Shown here: positions 10,541-22,000 of the stretch, piece by piece
Layout: every line of letters begins with the position of its first letter
Numbering within the stretch: the stretch's first letter is position 1
Assembly (NCBI GenBank): GCA_009746045.1
Contig: RPFO01001370.1
Location: 62,001 to 126,000 of the forward strand
DNA from: Mesostigma viride
Lineage: Eukaryota; Streptophyta; Mesostigmatophyceae; Mesostigmatales; Mesostigmataceae
Direction: 5' to 3'
DNA length: 64,000 nucleotides
The notes under the pieces: generated by a model
Database searches by the model: none
The model's input: only the letters and a program-made list of their open reading frames with translations
What the model was told of the DNA's origin: nothing
Translations under genes and position numbers: made by a program

Positions 10541-10859
10541 GTGGCTAGACTCGTGAATTTTTACCGCGAGCAGGCGCTCATGGAGGATTCCGTGGACAAC
10601 GTAGATGCAGTAAAACATCTACGCATCCGAGTAGCTGGTGAGGGGGGAGCGACTAATGCCGATACACCCGCTCAAAATGCTAGTACTTTACTGAGGCGAC
10701 TTACTTTGTCCGACGATAGCGGGGATGAGGAGCCATCTACGGGGGTGGACTTCAATTCTAGTCTGCCCGCCAGGACGGGTTCCTTGGAAAGACAGCGGCG
10801 AAGAAGGCCAAACATGGGCGGCGCCTCGTTTATGGCTCTGGCTATGGAGGCTTCACGAG
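10541..10859 (+). CDS. Possible 5' exon of the formin gene
   Basis: An open frame starts MARLVNFYREQAL and contains an acidic, phosphosite-like stretch (LTLSDDSGDEEP). It looks more like coding sequence than its surroundings. A donor (CACGAG|GTCAGA) would end it at 10,859 in phase 1. Acceptors near 11,093 or 11,100 do not restore phase 1 exactly, so the junction is unresolved. It could be a separate first exon, a 5' leader ORF, or an unrelated short gene. I do not recognise a domain. Confidence 0.35.
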
Positions 10860-11064
10860 GTCAGATGATAAAGCAATTTCATTTTAGCGGGCTTCATTGC
10901 CGTCCTCACTTTCTGGCTCTGGCATTAAATAGATTTGCTATCTCTTTGCAAACCAGGACGAGCTGTCCGGAGAAGGCCTTTGCTTACCGCAAGCGAGGAG
11001 TCTTTTTCTCAACAATCTGCTCAATTATTTCCCATCGTATTATTGTCCGTGGTATCTACCCGGA

Positions 11065-13065
11065 ATGCGTGTGGATGTAACAGTGAACAGCGGTCGTCGT
11101 CGAAGAATCTCCTTGGGCCAAGCGGCGCGCCCTCCGCGTCGGATGTCGGATCACGCCTCGCTCTTGAATTCACTGCCTCACCGCGCATTAGCGGGGCCCA
11201 GCCAGGCGCGGGGCCGGCTCAACGTGGACATGCTGCCGGCGTCGCGCTACGCGGTGGACGCCACCCGCTCGGATGACCCTGATACGCCGCAGAGTCGGGA
11301 GTCCGGGTCGCCCGTGTCCGCGAGCGCAGGCGCGTATGGCAGCGAGGCCAGTTCCGAGGCCAATTCCGCGGCCGCGCAGTCCGACCTCAACTCAACTGCC
11401 CCGGGCCCCGGCCAGCCCACGAAGCTGAGCCGGCCGAAGCGCTCACTCAGCTTTGGCGTGCGGCGCGAGGTGGAGGCCAAAAAGCCGGTGGAGGTGGCCA
11501 TGCTGGGCTGGGTGCTGGACAACTTTGGGGGGGCAAGGATGCATTCCCCGGATGCAAAGGGCCTGCCACCGCGGGGCCCCACACGCGGTGGTGCAGGGGC
11601 AGTGGACAGCAGCAGCAGCAGCAGCAGCGATGAGGACACCACTATCACACGCGCGGCACGGCTGAACGTGTCTCTGCAGCGGCCCCCCAAGGCGGCGCCT
11701 GCGCGGAGACCCCTGCGCAGCAACAGCGGGTCCGCCGCGTCGGGCGGGTTCCCCTCGGGCGAGGGCGGGGAAGAGACAGGCGGTAGCCCCCCCGCGGTCG
11801 TGCCGCCGGGCCGCATCGCACTGCCCTCAACGCGTGACCAGTCCAGTGGGATAGGAGCGCTCTTCTCTCCGCCGCCGGCACGATACGGCGACAGCAGCAG
11901 CACCAGTGGCCACGACCCCATCATCCACCAGATCGTCCTGCGCATCGCCACGCGCGCCACCATGGTAATCCAGGCGCACTACCGCGGCCACCTCGTGCGC
12001 AAGCAGTACCCTCAGATGCGGCGCACCGCCAGGGGCACGCACAAGCCGGCGACGGCGACGCAGCCACGGCCCCACCCCCGCGCGGCGCCCTCATCGGGCA
12101 AGCCGCCACGCCCGCGCGCTTGCGCCTCGTTTGGCGATGCGGCGCCTCAGCTCATGCGCACGGCAGCGGCCGCCATCGCGGTGGATGCTGCCTCCCGCAT
12201 CCAGCGCGCCTACCGCCGGCATGCGCAGCACAGGAAGGAGGCGGCCGCCAGCAGCGAGGCGCTGAACGCCTCGTTTGGACAGCAGCGGCCCGGCAAGCCG
12301 CGCTTGTCGATATCTGTCAAGTCGCCCGACCTGGTGCCGCAGGGGCAGGGGGACACGGCCGCCGACGTGAGCGCGGACCTGGGGGGTTCCCCCTGCACCT
12401 CTGGCGCGTCCACCCCCCGCCTCCCCTTTGAGACGCTGTCCCCTCGCAGCGGGCTGGACATCAGCGAGGCCGAGATGCGCATGAAGCTGTTCAAGGTCAC
12501 GCCCTGCCGCCGCCAGCCCTTCCAGTCCATGCACTTCCAACACGTCCACGGTAGCGATAGCAGTGGCGACGAGGACGGCAGTGCCAGCCAGCTGTCGCGC
12601 AGTGATGCGTACGGGAGCGCTGGGTCGCCGCGCACGCCACTGGACCCGTCGTATGGCCGGTTGCCGGACCTGGACCACCTGGTGCGCACGCCGCCCCTGG
12701 GCACGCCGTCCGTGTTGTCCATCATGGGGCGGGGGGGCTCCCTGGACGGGCTGTCCCCTGCCTCCGCCATGTCGCCCTCGTCAGCATGCAACGGGGTCAC
12801 ACCGCACGCCCGGCCACCACCCCTGCCGCCTGCCGCACCCTCAGACCCTGCATCTGGCACGTCTACCCCGTGTGTGCCGCCACCACCACCGCCTCCGCCC
12901 CCGGGCAAGAAGCCACCCCCTCCCCCTGTGGCCCCTCCCCCCCGCCACCTGTCCATCCTGGTGGCGGGAGACAATCCAATCACCCCCACGCGCAAGGGCC
13001 TCCACGGCATGGGCCGCAAGCAGCTGCACTGGGAGGCCCTGCCGGCCAATGTGCTCGGCCAGACG
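11065..13065 (+). CDS. Formin exon: disordered N-terminus, two IQ motifs, FH1, FH2 start
   Basis: This exon has up to 667 codons. The region is rich in Ser, Ala, Pro and Gly. A hydrophobic helix IHQIVLRIATRATM leads into IQ motif 1 (VIQAHYRGHLVRKQY, about 11,963-12,007). IQ motif 2 is ASRIQRAYRRHAQHRK at about 12,190-12,237. The FH1 tract at about 12,820-12,945 has runs of eight to nine prolines (PPPPPPPPPGKKPPPPP). FH2 opens at about 13,006 with GRKQLHWEALPANV, matching the conserved LHW motif. The exon ends CAGACG|GTGTGT, phase 0. The start is uncertain: ATG 11,065, a downstream ATG at 11,143, or splicing from 10,859. Confidence 0.85.
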
Positions 13066-16000
13066 GTGTGTGGGGTGGGGTGGGGTGGGGTGGGGTGGGG
13101 TGGGGTGGGGTGGGGTGGGGTGGGGTGGGGTGGGGTGGGGTGGGGTGGGGTGGGGTGGGGTGGGGTGGGGTGGGGTGGGGTGGGGTGGGGTGGGGTAGGG
13201 TGGGGTGGGGTGGGGTGGGGTGAGGTGGGATGGGCATGAGTGTGGCCCCTGTCGCTGTCGACAGATGCCACGGGTGTGTGACATGCCATCAACTGTTTTG
13301 ATGGCAACGGGGAGACCGCGCCATCATCGTGGATCAGGCGAGGAGTTGCCGTGCCACTATGGCTGATGATGCCTTGCTCCCTGTTTTTTGTGCTAACCCT
13401 AGTAGACGTTGTGCGCAGGCTATGTGGTGCTGTCAGTCACTCATCCCCTCTGTCTGGGTTTCGTGGCCTTCAGCAATAGTTGTCTGGCCGTGGTCGCTTT
13501 CATGCCGCTGTTCATGCACATAGCAGGCAACGCAACGCAACTTATTCTGGCCATGATGAGCTGCAGACCACCACCTTTTCCCCCACAATCAACTTTCCAG
13601 TGGAGACTGGGATCGACACAGAGCCTAGCGGGCGATGCGGCATTGCCAACCCCGCCACCGTGCCCTGTGTCCCTGTGCCTCTCTCCTGTGCCCCCCTTTT
13701 TGCCTCTCGCGCCGCTTTTCTCGCGCCTTGCTCTGACCGTGTGCTCTCCCGCTGCCTTGCCCTGGTATACCGCATCACGCCCGACACCCCCCCGTGACTT
13801 GCCTCCTTGCGCCCCTCACCAGTTCTGGTCGAGCGCACAGGTGGATGTGGGGCATGACCACGGCGTGGACACAGAGATGCTGGACAACCTGTTCAGCCAG
13901 ACGGCGGCGGCCAGCAGCGCGCCCAAGGCGGCAGACGCGCTAATTGACGAGGCGGCGCGCTCCAAGGGGAAGGCGGTCATTTCGATTCTGGACCTCAAGC
14001 GCGCGAGTCTGGTGGAGATCATGCTGACACAGGTGATGGGGGTTGGAGAATGTTGCGCAGGCAGGGAGTGGGCGGGGGGGCATGAGAGATGCGATAACCT
14101 GGGCGGGGAGGCGCGAGGGCGGGAAGATGGTTATGCCAGAGGTTAGGATGAGGATGCGTGGGGAGTGGGGAGGCTCACGCAGATTAGCACACGGATAAGT
14201 AAGGGGGGGGCGAGGGGGGGGGGGGGTGTTGTCTGGGAGGGATGGTTGGTTTGCAGGTGATGGGGAGGGAGGGGGGAAGATCACGTGTGCTGGCTGGTCG
14301 TGGGCGTGTACCTGGCTCATCTTTCGCCTCTCGCATCTCATCAACACTGCATGCCCCCACGCCGTCTGTCAAATGCCCATCGTGCACGCATTCTGCCCCG
14401 CGTCGGCCGACGCGCGCCCACACTAACACCCGCTTGCCACGTCTCCCTCTGCATGTGCGTGGTGTCTGGGCGGTGTTGGCCACATTCCCCTTCCCCTTCC
14501 CCTTCCCCTTCCCCTTCCCCTTCCTCTTCCTTGTCACCCTTGCCCAGTCCAAGATGGCGATGGAGGAGTTGGTGGAGGCAATCAACAACATGGACGGCAA
14601 CAAGTGAGTTGTTGGTAGGAGTTGGTGGAGGCCATCAACAACATGGACGCCAACAAGCGAGTGTTTGTTGAGCACACACGACATGGACACAGATGCCAAC
14701 AAATGGGTCAGCCTTGTACCGCGTGTCGTGTCGTGGTGGCATGTTGCCCCCTTAATTGCGCTGGGCTGGGCCAGAATTGCCCATCTGCATGCCATGCGCT
14801 CGTAGCACGTGGCATCTTGCCATCAGGGTGTGCAATGGTCACTGTGCAGTGATGTGGCGAGTTAGCAGCCCGCGATGCCGGCAACAGCTGTCTGCCCATT
14901 GTCTGCGATGCCCACCCCGTCTTCGCTTCATACCCCTGACAGTGCAGTCCTCAGCAATCTGGCCACTGGAGTCGCTAGTTAGTCAGAAATCATTGCTGAT
15001 GATTGCGTAGGCACCAAAGTCAGCAGGTTGCCTGTACATGCGTATTCCATGCTACCCCTTCCAAGTACCAGTCTCCGCTGCAGACATCCCGTACTTTTGG
15101 ACATTCCGTACTTGCCTCCGAATGGCACACACCGCTTCACCTCCCATATTTCCTTGCCTCTAGCTCCCATGTGTGTCCCTGGCCTTGGGCGGTGCGGCAG
15201 CGGAGCACTTGCCTCCATCCAAGGGCGCGAGGCGGCGCGGCCCTCCTTCTCCGCTTGGCGTCGGCCCTTCATGTTCTGCTCTTGGCGGCCCCTCCGTCCA
15301 CCGCACAGCTCCCTCTCGCACACACGAGCGCGGCGGCCTCGTCCCCACCCCCATACTCCTAACCTTTACCCCAACCCCTGCCCTGCACGATGCCCCGCTA
15401 ATCCACCATCTTTCCAAAACGCGAACAAGGCCCACCTGTTAGCAATCATGCACACATTCACACGCACGGCAATCCTACACGCATTCACATGCACGGCAAC
15501 CATGCACGCATTCACACACACGGCAATCATGCACGCATTCACACACACGGCAATCATGCACACATTCACACGCACGGCAATCATGCACGCATTCATACGC
15601 ACGGCAATCATACACACATTCACACGCACGGCAATCATGCACGCATTCACACGCACGGCAATCATACACACATTCACATGCACGGCAATCATGCACGCAT
15701 TCACACGCACGGCAATCATGCACACATTCACATGCACGGCAAGCATACACGCATCCACACGCACGGCAAGCATACACGCATCCACACGCACGGCAATCAT
15801 GCACGCATTCACACGCACGGCAATCATGCACGCATTCACACGCACGGCAACCATGCACGCATTCACACGCACGGCAATCATGCACGCATTCACACGCACG
15901 GCAATCATGCACGCATTCACACGCACGGCAATCATGCACGCATTCGCATGCACGGCAATCATGCACGCATTCACACGCACGGCAATCATGCACGCATTCA

Positions 16001-19000
16001 CACGCACGGCAATCATGCACACATTCACACGCACGGCAATCATGCACACATTCACATGCACGGCAATCATGCACGCATTCACACGCACGGCAATCATGCA
16101 CACATTCACATGCACGGCAAGCATACACGCATCCACACGCACGGCAAGCATACACGCATTCACACGCACGGCAATCATGCACGCATTCACATGCACGGCA
16201 ACCATGCATGCATTCACACGCACGGCAATCATGCACGCATTCACATGCACGGCAATCATGCACGCATTCACACGCACGGCAATCATGCACGCATTCACAC
16301 GCACGGCAATCATGCACGCATTCACATGCACGGCAATCATGCACACATTCACACGCACGGCAATCATGCACACATTCACACGCACGGCAATCATGCACGC
16401 ATTCACACGCACGGCAATCATGCACGCATTCACACGCACGGCAATCATGCACGCATTCACACGCACGGCAATCATGCACGCATTCACACGCACGGCAATC
16501 ATGCACGCATTCACACGCACGGCAATCATGCACACATTCACACGCACGGCAATCATGCACGCATTCACACGCACGGCAATCATGCACGCATTCACACGCA
16601 CGGCAATCATACACGCATTCACACGCACGGCAATCATGCACGCATTCACATGCACGGCAATCATACACGCATCCACACGCACGGCAATCATGCACGCATT
16701 CACACGCACGGCAATCATGCACACATTCACATGCACGGCAATCATGCACGCATTCACACACACGGCAATCATGCACGCATTCACACGCACGGCAAGCATG
16801 CACGCATTCACACGCACGGCAATCATGCACGCATTCGCACGCACGGCAATCATGCATGCATTCACACGCACGGCAATCATGCACGCATTCACACACACGG
16901 CAAGCATGCACGCATTCACACGCACGGCAAGCATGCACGCATTCACACGCACGGCAAGCATGCACGCATTCACACGCACGGCAAGCATGCACGCATTCAC
17001 ACGCACGGCCTGGGACCCATGCCCCTGCTCGGCCATCTCCATGCTCTCACAAGGGCTCCCTGTTCACCATATGTCGGCCTGGAGAGCTACGCCTCTGTCT
17101 CTTCCCTCTTTAAAAAATTGATTAATTATGATTTATTAGGGGATTTGTATTTCGGCGGAGCAATTTTTGTTTTCTGTAGCACTGCCCATGGCAACCTACC
17201 ACGGAATGCTCTTGTGCTGCCCCTCCCCCGTACGCGTGTGCGCTTGTGCGTGTGTGCACGTATGTGCATTCCTTGCCCTGACCATGACTGCGTGCACACA
17301 TGTGTTTTCCTTGCCCTGACCATGACTATGTGCACGCATGTGTTTTCCTTGCCCTGACCATGACTGTGTGCACGCATGTGTTTTCCTTGCCCTGGCCATG
17401 ACTGTGTGCACGCATGTGTTTTTCTCGCCCTGGCCATGACTATGTGCACGCATGTGTTTTCCTTGCCCTGACCATGACTATGTGCACGCATGTGTTTTCC
17501 TTGCCCTGGCCAGAATCCCCGAAGAACTCGTTGACCAGATCCCGCGACAGCTGCCGACTGACTCGGAGCTCAAGGTGCGCGCCGCAGCGGATGCGGGGGG
17601 GCGGGAAGAGATTAGGGCCGATGGGGGAGAGAGGGAGGGGGTTGTCAAAGCCGCTGGAGAGGGCTGGCCTGTGCACACGTTACGCCACACACATTATGCT
17701 GGAGGTGGTGGCCTGGGAGTGCAGCTCCCGCAGCATCCGACCTCTGCACGCACAGCGCATTTTGTGAGGCCACGGCCTGCGCTGGTCCACACCCACAGTG
17801 GGCCTGCGCTGGTCCACGCGCACAATCGGCCTGCGCTGGTCCACACGCACAATGGGCCTGCGCTGGTCCACGCACACAATGGGCCTGCGCTGGTCCACAC
17901 CTACAATGGGCCTGCGCTGGTCCACGCACACAATGTGCCTGCGCTGGTCCACGTACACAATGGGCCTGCTTTATCTTACCAGACCACTTGTGCTTTGCCC
18001 CCTGCACGTGTCCTCGTGGGATGGTAGCGCCAACGGGTGGGTCCACGTGTCCATGGGAGGTTGCAGCACCAACGGGTGGGTCCACGTGTCCATGGGGGGT
18101 TGCAGCACCAACGGGTGGGTCCACGTGTCCATGGGGGGTTGCAGCGCCAACGGGTGGGTCCACGTGTCCATGGGAGGTTGCAGCACCAACGGGTGGGTCC
18201 ACGTGTCCATGGGAGGTTGCAGCACCAACGGGTGGGTCCACGTGTCCATGGGGGTTGCAGCACCAACGGGTGGGTCCACGTGTCCATGGGGGGTTGCAGC
18301 ACCAACGGGTGGGTCCACGTGTCCATGGGGGTTGCAGCACCAACGGGTGGGTCCACGTGTCCATGGGGGGTTGCAGCACCAACGGGTGGGTCCACGTGTC
18401 CATGGGGGGTTGCAGCACCAACGGGTGGGTCCACGTGTCCATGGGGGGTTGCAGCACCAACGGGTGGGTCCACGTGTCCATGGGGGGTTGCAGCACCAAC
18501 GGGTGGGTCCACGTGTCCATGGGGGGTTGCAGCGCCAACGGGTGGGTCCACGTGTCCATGGGGGGTTGCAGCACCAACGGGTGGGTCCACGTGTCCATGG
18601 GGGGTTGCAGCACCAACGGGTGGGTCCACGTGTCCATGGGGGGTTGCAGCACCAACGGGTGGGTCCACGTGTCCATGGGGGGTTGCAGCGCCAACGGGTG
18701 GGTCCACGTGTCCATGGGGGGTTGCAGCACCAACGGGTGGGTCCACGTGTCCATGGGGGGTTGCAGCACCAACGGGTGGGTCCACGTGTCCATGGGGGGT
18801 TGCAGCACCAACGGGTGGGTCCACGTGTCCATGGGGGGTTGCAGCACCAACGGGTGGGTCCACGTGTCCATGGGGGGTTGCAGCACCAACGGGTGGGTCC
18901 ACGTGTCCATGGGGGGTTGCAGCGCCAACGGGTGGGTCCACGTGTCCATGGGAGGTTGCAGCACCAACGGGTGGGTCCACGTGTCCATGGGGGGTTGCAG

Positions 19001-22000
19001 CACCAACGGGTGGGTCCACGTGTCCATGGGGGGTTGCAGCACCAACGGGTGGGTCCACGTGTCCATGGGGGTTGCAGCACCAACGGGTGGGTCCACGTGT
19101 CCATGGGGGTTGCAGCACCAACGGGTGGGTCCACGTGTCCATGGGGGGTTGCAGCACCAACGGGTGGGTCCACGTGTCCATGGGGGTTGCAGCACCAACG
19201 GGTGGGTCCACGTGTCCATGGGGGGTTGCAGCACCAACGGGTGGGTCCACGTGTCCATGGGGGTTGCAGCACCAACGGGTGGGTCCACGTGTCCATGGGG
19301 GTTGCAGCACCAACGGGTGGGTCCACGTGTCCATGGGGGTTGCAGCACCAACGGGTGGGTCCACGTGTCCATGGGGGGTTGCAGCACCAACGGGTGGGTC
19401 CACGTGTCCATGGGGGTTGCAGCACCAACGGGTGGGTCCACGTGTCCATGGGGGGTTGCAGCACCAACGGGTGGGTCCACGTGTCCATGGGGGGTTGCAG
19501 CACCAACGGGTGGGTCCACGTGTCCATGGGGGTTGCAGCACCAACGGGTGGGTCCACGTGTCCATGGGGGTTGCAGCACCAACGGGTGGGTCCACGTGTC
19601 CATGGGGGGTTGCAGCACCAACGGGTGGGTCCACGTGTCCATGGGGGGTTGCAGCACCAACGGGTGGGTCCACGTGTCCATGGGGGGTTGCAGCACCAAC
19701 GGGTGGGTCCACGTGTCCATGGGGGTTGCAGCACCAACGGGTGGGTCCACGTGTCCATGGGGGGTTGCAGCACCAACGGGTGGGTCCACGTGTCCATGGG
19801 GGGTTGCAGCACCAACGGGTGGGTCCACGTGTCCATGGGGGTTGCAGCACCAACGGGTGGGTCCACGTGTCCATGGGGGGTTGCAGCACCAACGGGTGGG
19901 TCCACGTGTCCATGGGGGGTTGCAGCACCAACGGGTGGGTCCACGTGTCCATGGGGGGTTGCAGCACCAACGGGTGGGTCCACGTGTCCATGGGGGGTTG
20001 CAGCACCAACGGGTGGGTCCACGTGTCCATGGGGGTTGCAGCACCAACGGGTGGGTCCACGTGTCCATGGGGGGTTGCAGCACCAACGGGTGGGTCCACG
20101 TGTCCATGGGGGGTTGCAGCACCAACGGGTGGGTCCACGTGTCCATGGGGGGTTGCAGCACCAAGGTTGCGGCATCTGGGCCCACACAAGTCCCCGCCTC
20201 TTGCGATTCCCTCGTGCTTACCCTGAGCTCGGCATGGTGCGGACTGCCCCCTGCACGCTGCCTTCCGCAAGCGCCCCCTGCTGATACCGCATGCTGCGTG
20301 GGCCTGTGTTGTGTGTGGGACAGGCGCTTAAGGCCTACACGGGCGACCCAGAGCTGTTGGGGACGGCTGAGAAGTATTTCCTGGCTGTGAGTGCAACAGC
20401 GCCGCATGTGGTTGCCTGGTGGTGAATGCACGCAGCTGCACATGCAGCATGGCAGCGAGTGAGTGCGCCAGCAGCTGATACATCGGTGCGGTGTAGGCAC
20501 CCAGGGTCCACCCTCCATGATGCCTGCTGCGTGGCCACATGGGTGTGATGGCGGTGCCGTTGCTCCTTGTTGTACCACATTCCAAATCCAATATGTCTCC
20601 TTCGGCGGTACAGAAGGGGTCAGATGCGCTGTGGCATTGGGGTTCGTTCCTGCAATGGCGACAAGGGGCGCGGAGAGTCAGGCCCCAGGCACCCTTGTTC
20701 AGGTGGCATGTGCCAGTATTGTGGCAGCGGAACCCCCGCATGTTTCGCAAATTAGCGCATGCGTCGCACAAGATACTGACCAGGCCTTGCCGCCAGCCAA
20801 GGGCATAGCTTGTCGTTGTGCACCGTCGAGCGGGACAAGAGGGCTTGGGCGCCTGCCATGACAGCCACATGCGGGCCGCGCTGAAACATTTGATGGCATC
20901 AAGCCATGCGGGATGACAGCTGGGCTTGGCGCCTTGTTCCAAGAACCTTCCGTTTGTGGTATCGCTGTGGAGGGCTCTTGTGGTTCCGAGGAGTGTACTG
21001 TGGGCGACTTGTTTCGAGTCGATGCCGTGGCGGCGCGCTATGGGTCGGTGGGGGATCACGCATCTCCCGCAGTTGCATCAAACGCTCATAAATGTGGTAC
21101 CCACCGTGGCTGCTGACGGCCGCTGATTCCTGCTGATGCCTACTGGGATGAATCGACCCGCCTCTTCCCCCTCCCCTCCCTTCTCTTGCTTCCCCCCCGC
21201 CCCCGCCTCCCCCCTCGGTCGCCAGATCTCGACGGTGCCTCGCCTGGAGCAGAAGCTGGTGGTGATCACCTTCCGCCGCCATTTTGAGCCCAATCTGCTC
21301 TTCCTCTCGTCGCAGCACGTAACGCTCGCACAGGCCAGCGAGGAGGTGCACGCCAGCAACCGGCTGCGCAGGCTGCTTGAGGTGGGGGTGGGAGAGGGAG
21401 GGAGCGACGGGTTGCATGACAGTCAGGGTGGCCATGGTGGCTGGGTGGCCATAAAAAGCTGGTTTTGTGTTTTGGTTTTATGTTTGGTTTTGTGTTTGGT
21501 TTTGTGTTTTGGATTTGTGCTCGTGCGTCCCCAAACCTATGCTTGTCCCCCATCAACTGGGGAACTTGCTTCTGCCAGCTTCGCGTTCCTGCGGGGGGCA
21601 TCGGGGGAAGGGTGGCCGGCAGACAGGAATCGGGAGGCTCAGGCGTTGGTGCAGGGTGTGGAGCTTTGGGAATAGGCTGTTTAAGGAGTAGGGCACTCTG
21701 GCATTTGGAGAATGCTGGAGCTGGCAAGTACCATGGCTCGAAGGACAAGCCTTTGCTTTCGAGTTTACCAGATGGTTGACGTGTTGATGAGCGGATAGGG
21801 GGGATGGGTGGGTGGGGGAAAGGGAGGATTTGGGGATGTCTCTATCGTCCGATGTTGTGGTGTTGTGATGGTCAGGTGGTCTTGTGTGTGATCTTGCTGG
21901 TCCGGAACAAGCGAAGCCTGACGCATAGGGATTGGTGTGGAATACTTGCACAGAAGGCCTAGTTCCGAAAAACAGTTGCTACCAGAGGGGACCCACAAGG

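Noticed and set aside
15028-17357. Open frames of 300-700 codons on both strands in the 27-bp array
   Set aside because: They arise because 27 is divisible by three and the unit has no stops. They lie in an intron between two well-supported FH2 exons.
17645-20578. 977-codon minus-strand frame and several 700-800-codon frames
   Set aside because: Pure translation of the 39-bp intron array in different frames, switching frame with the G-run length.
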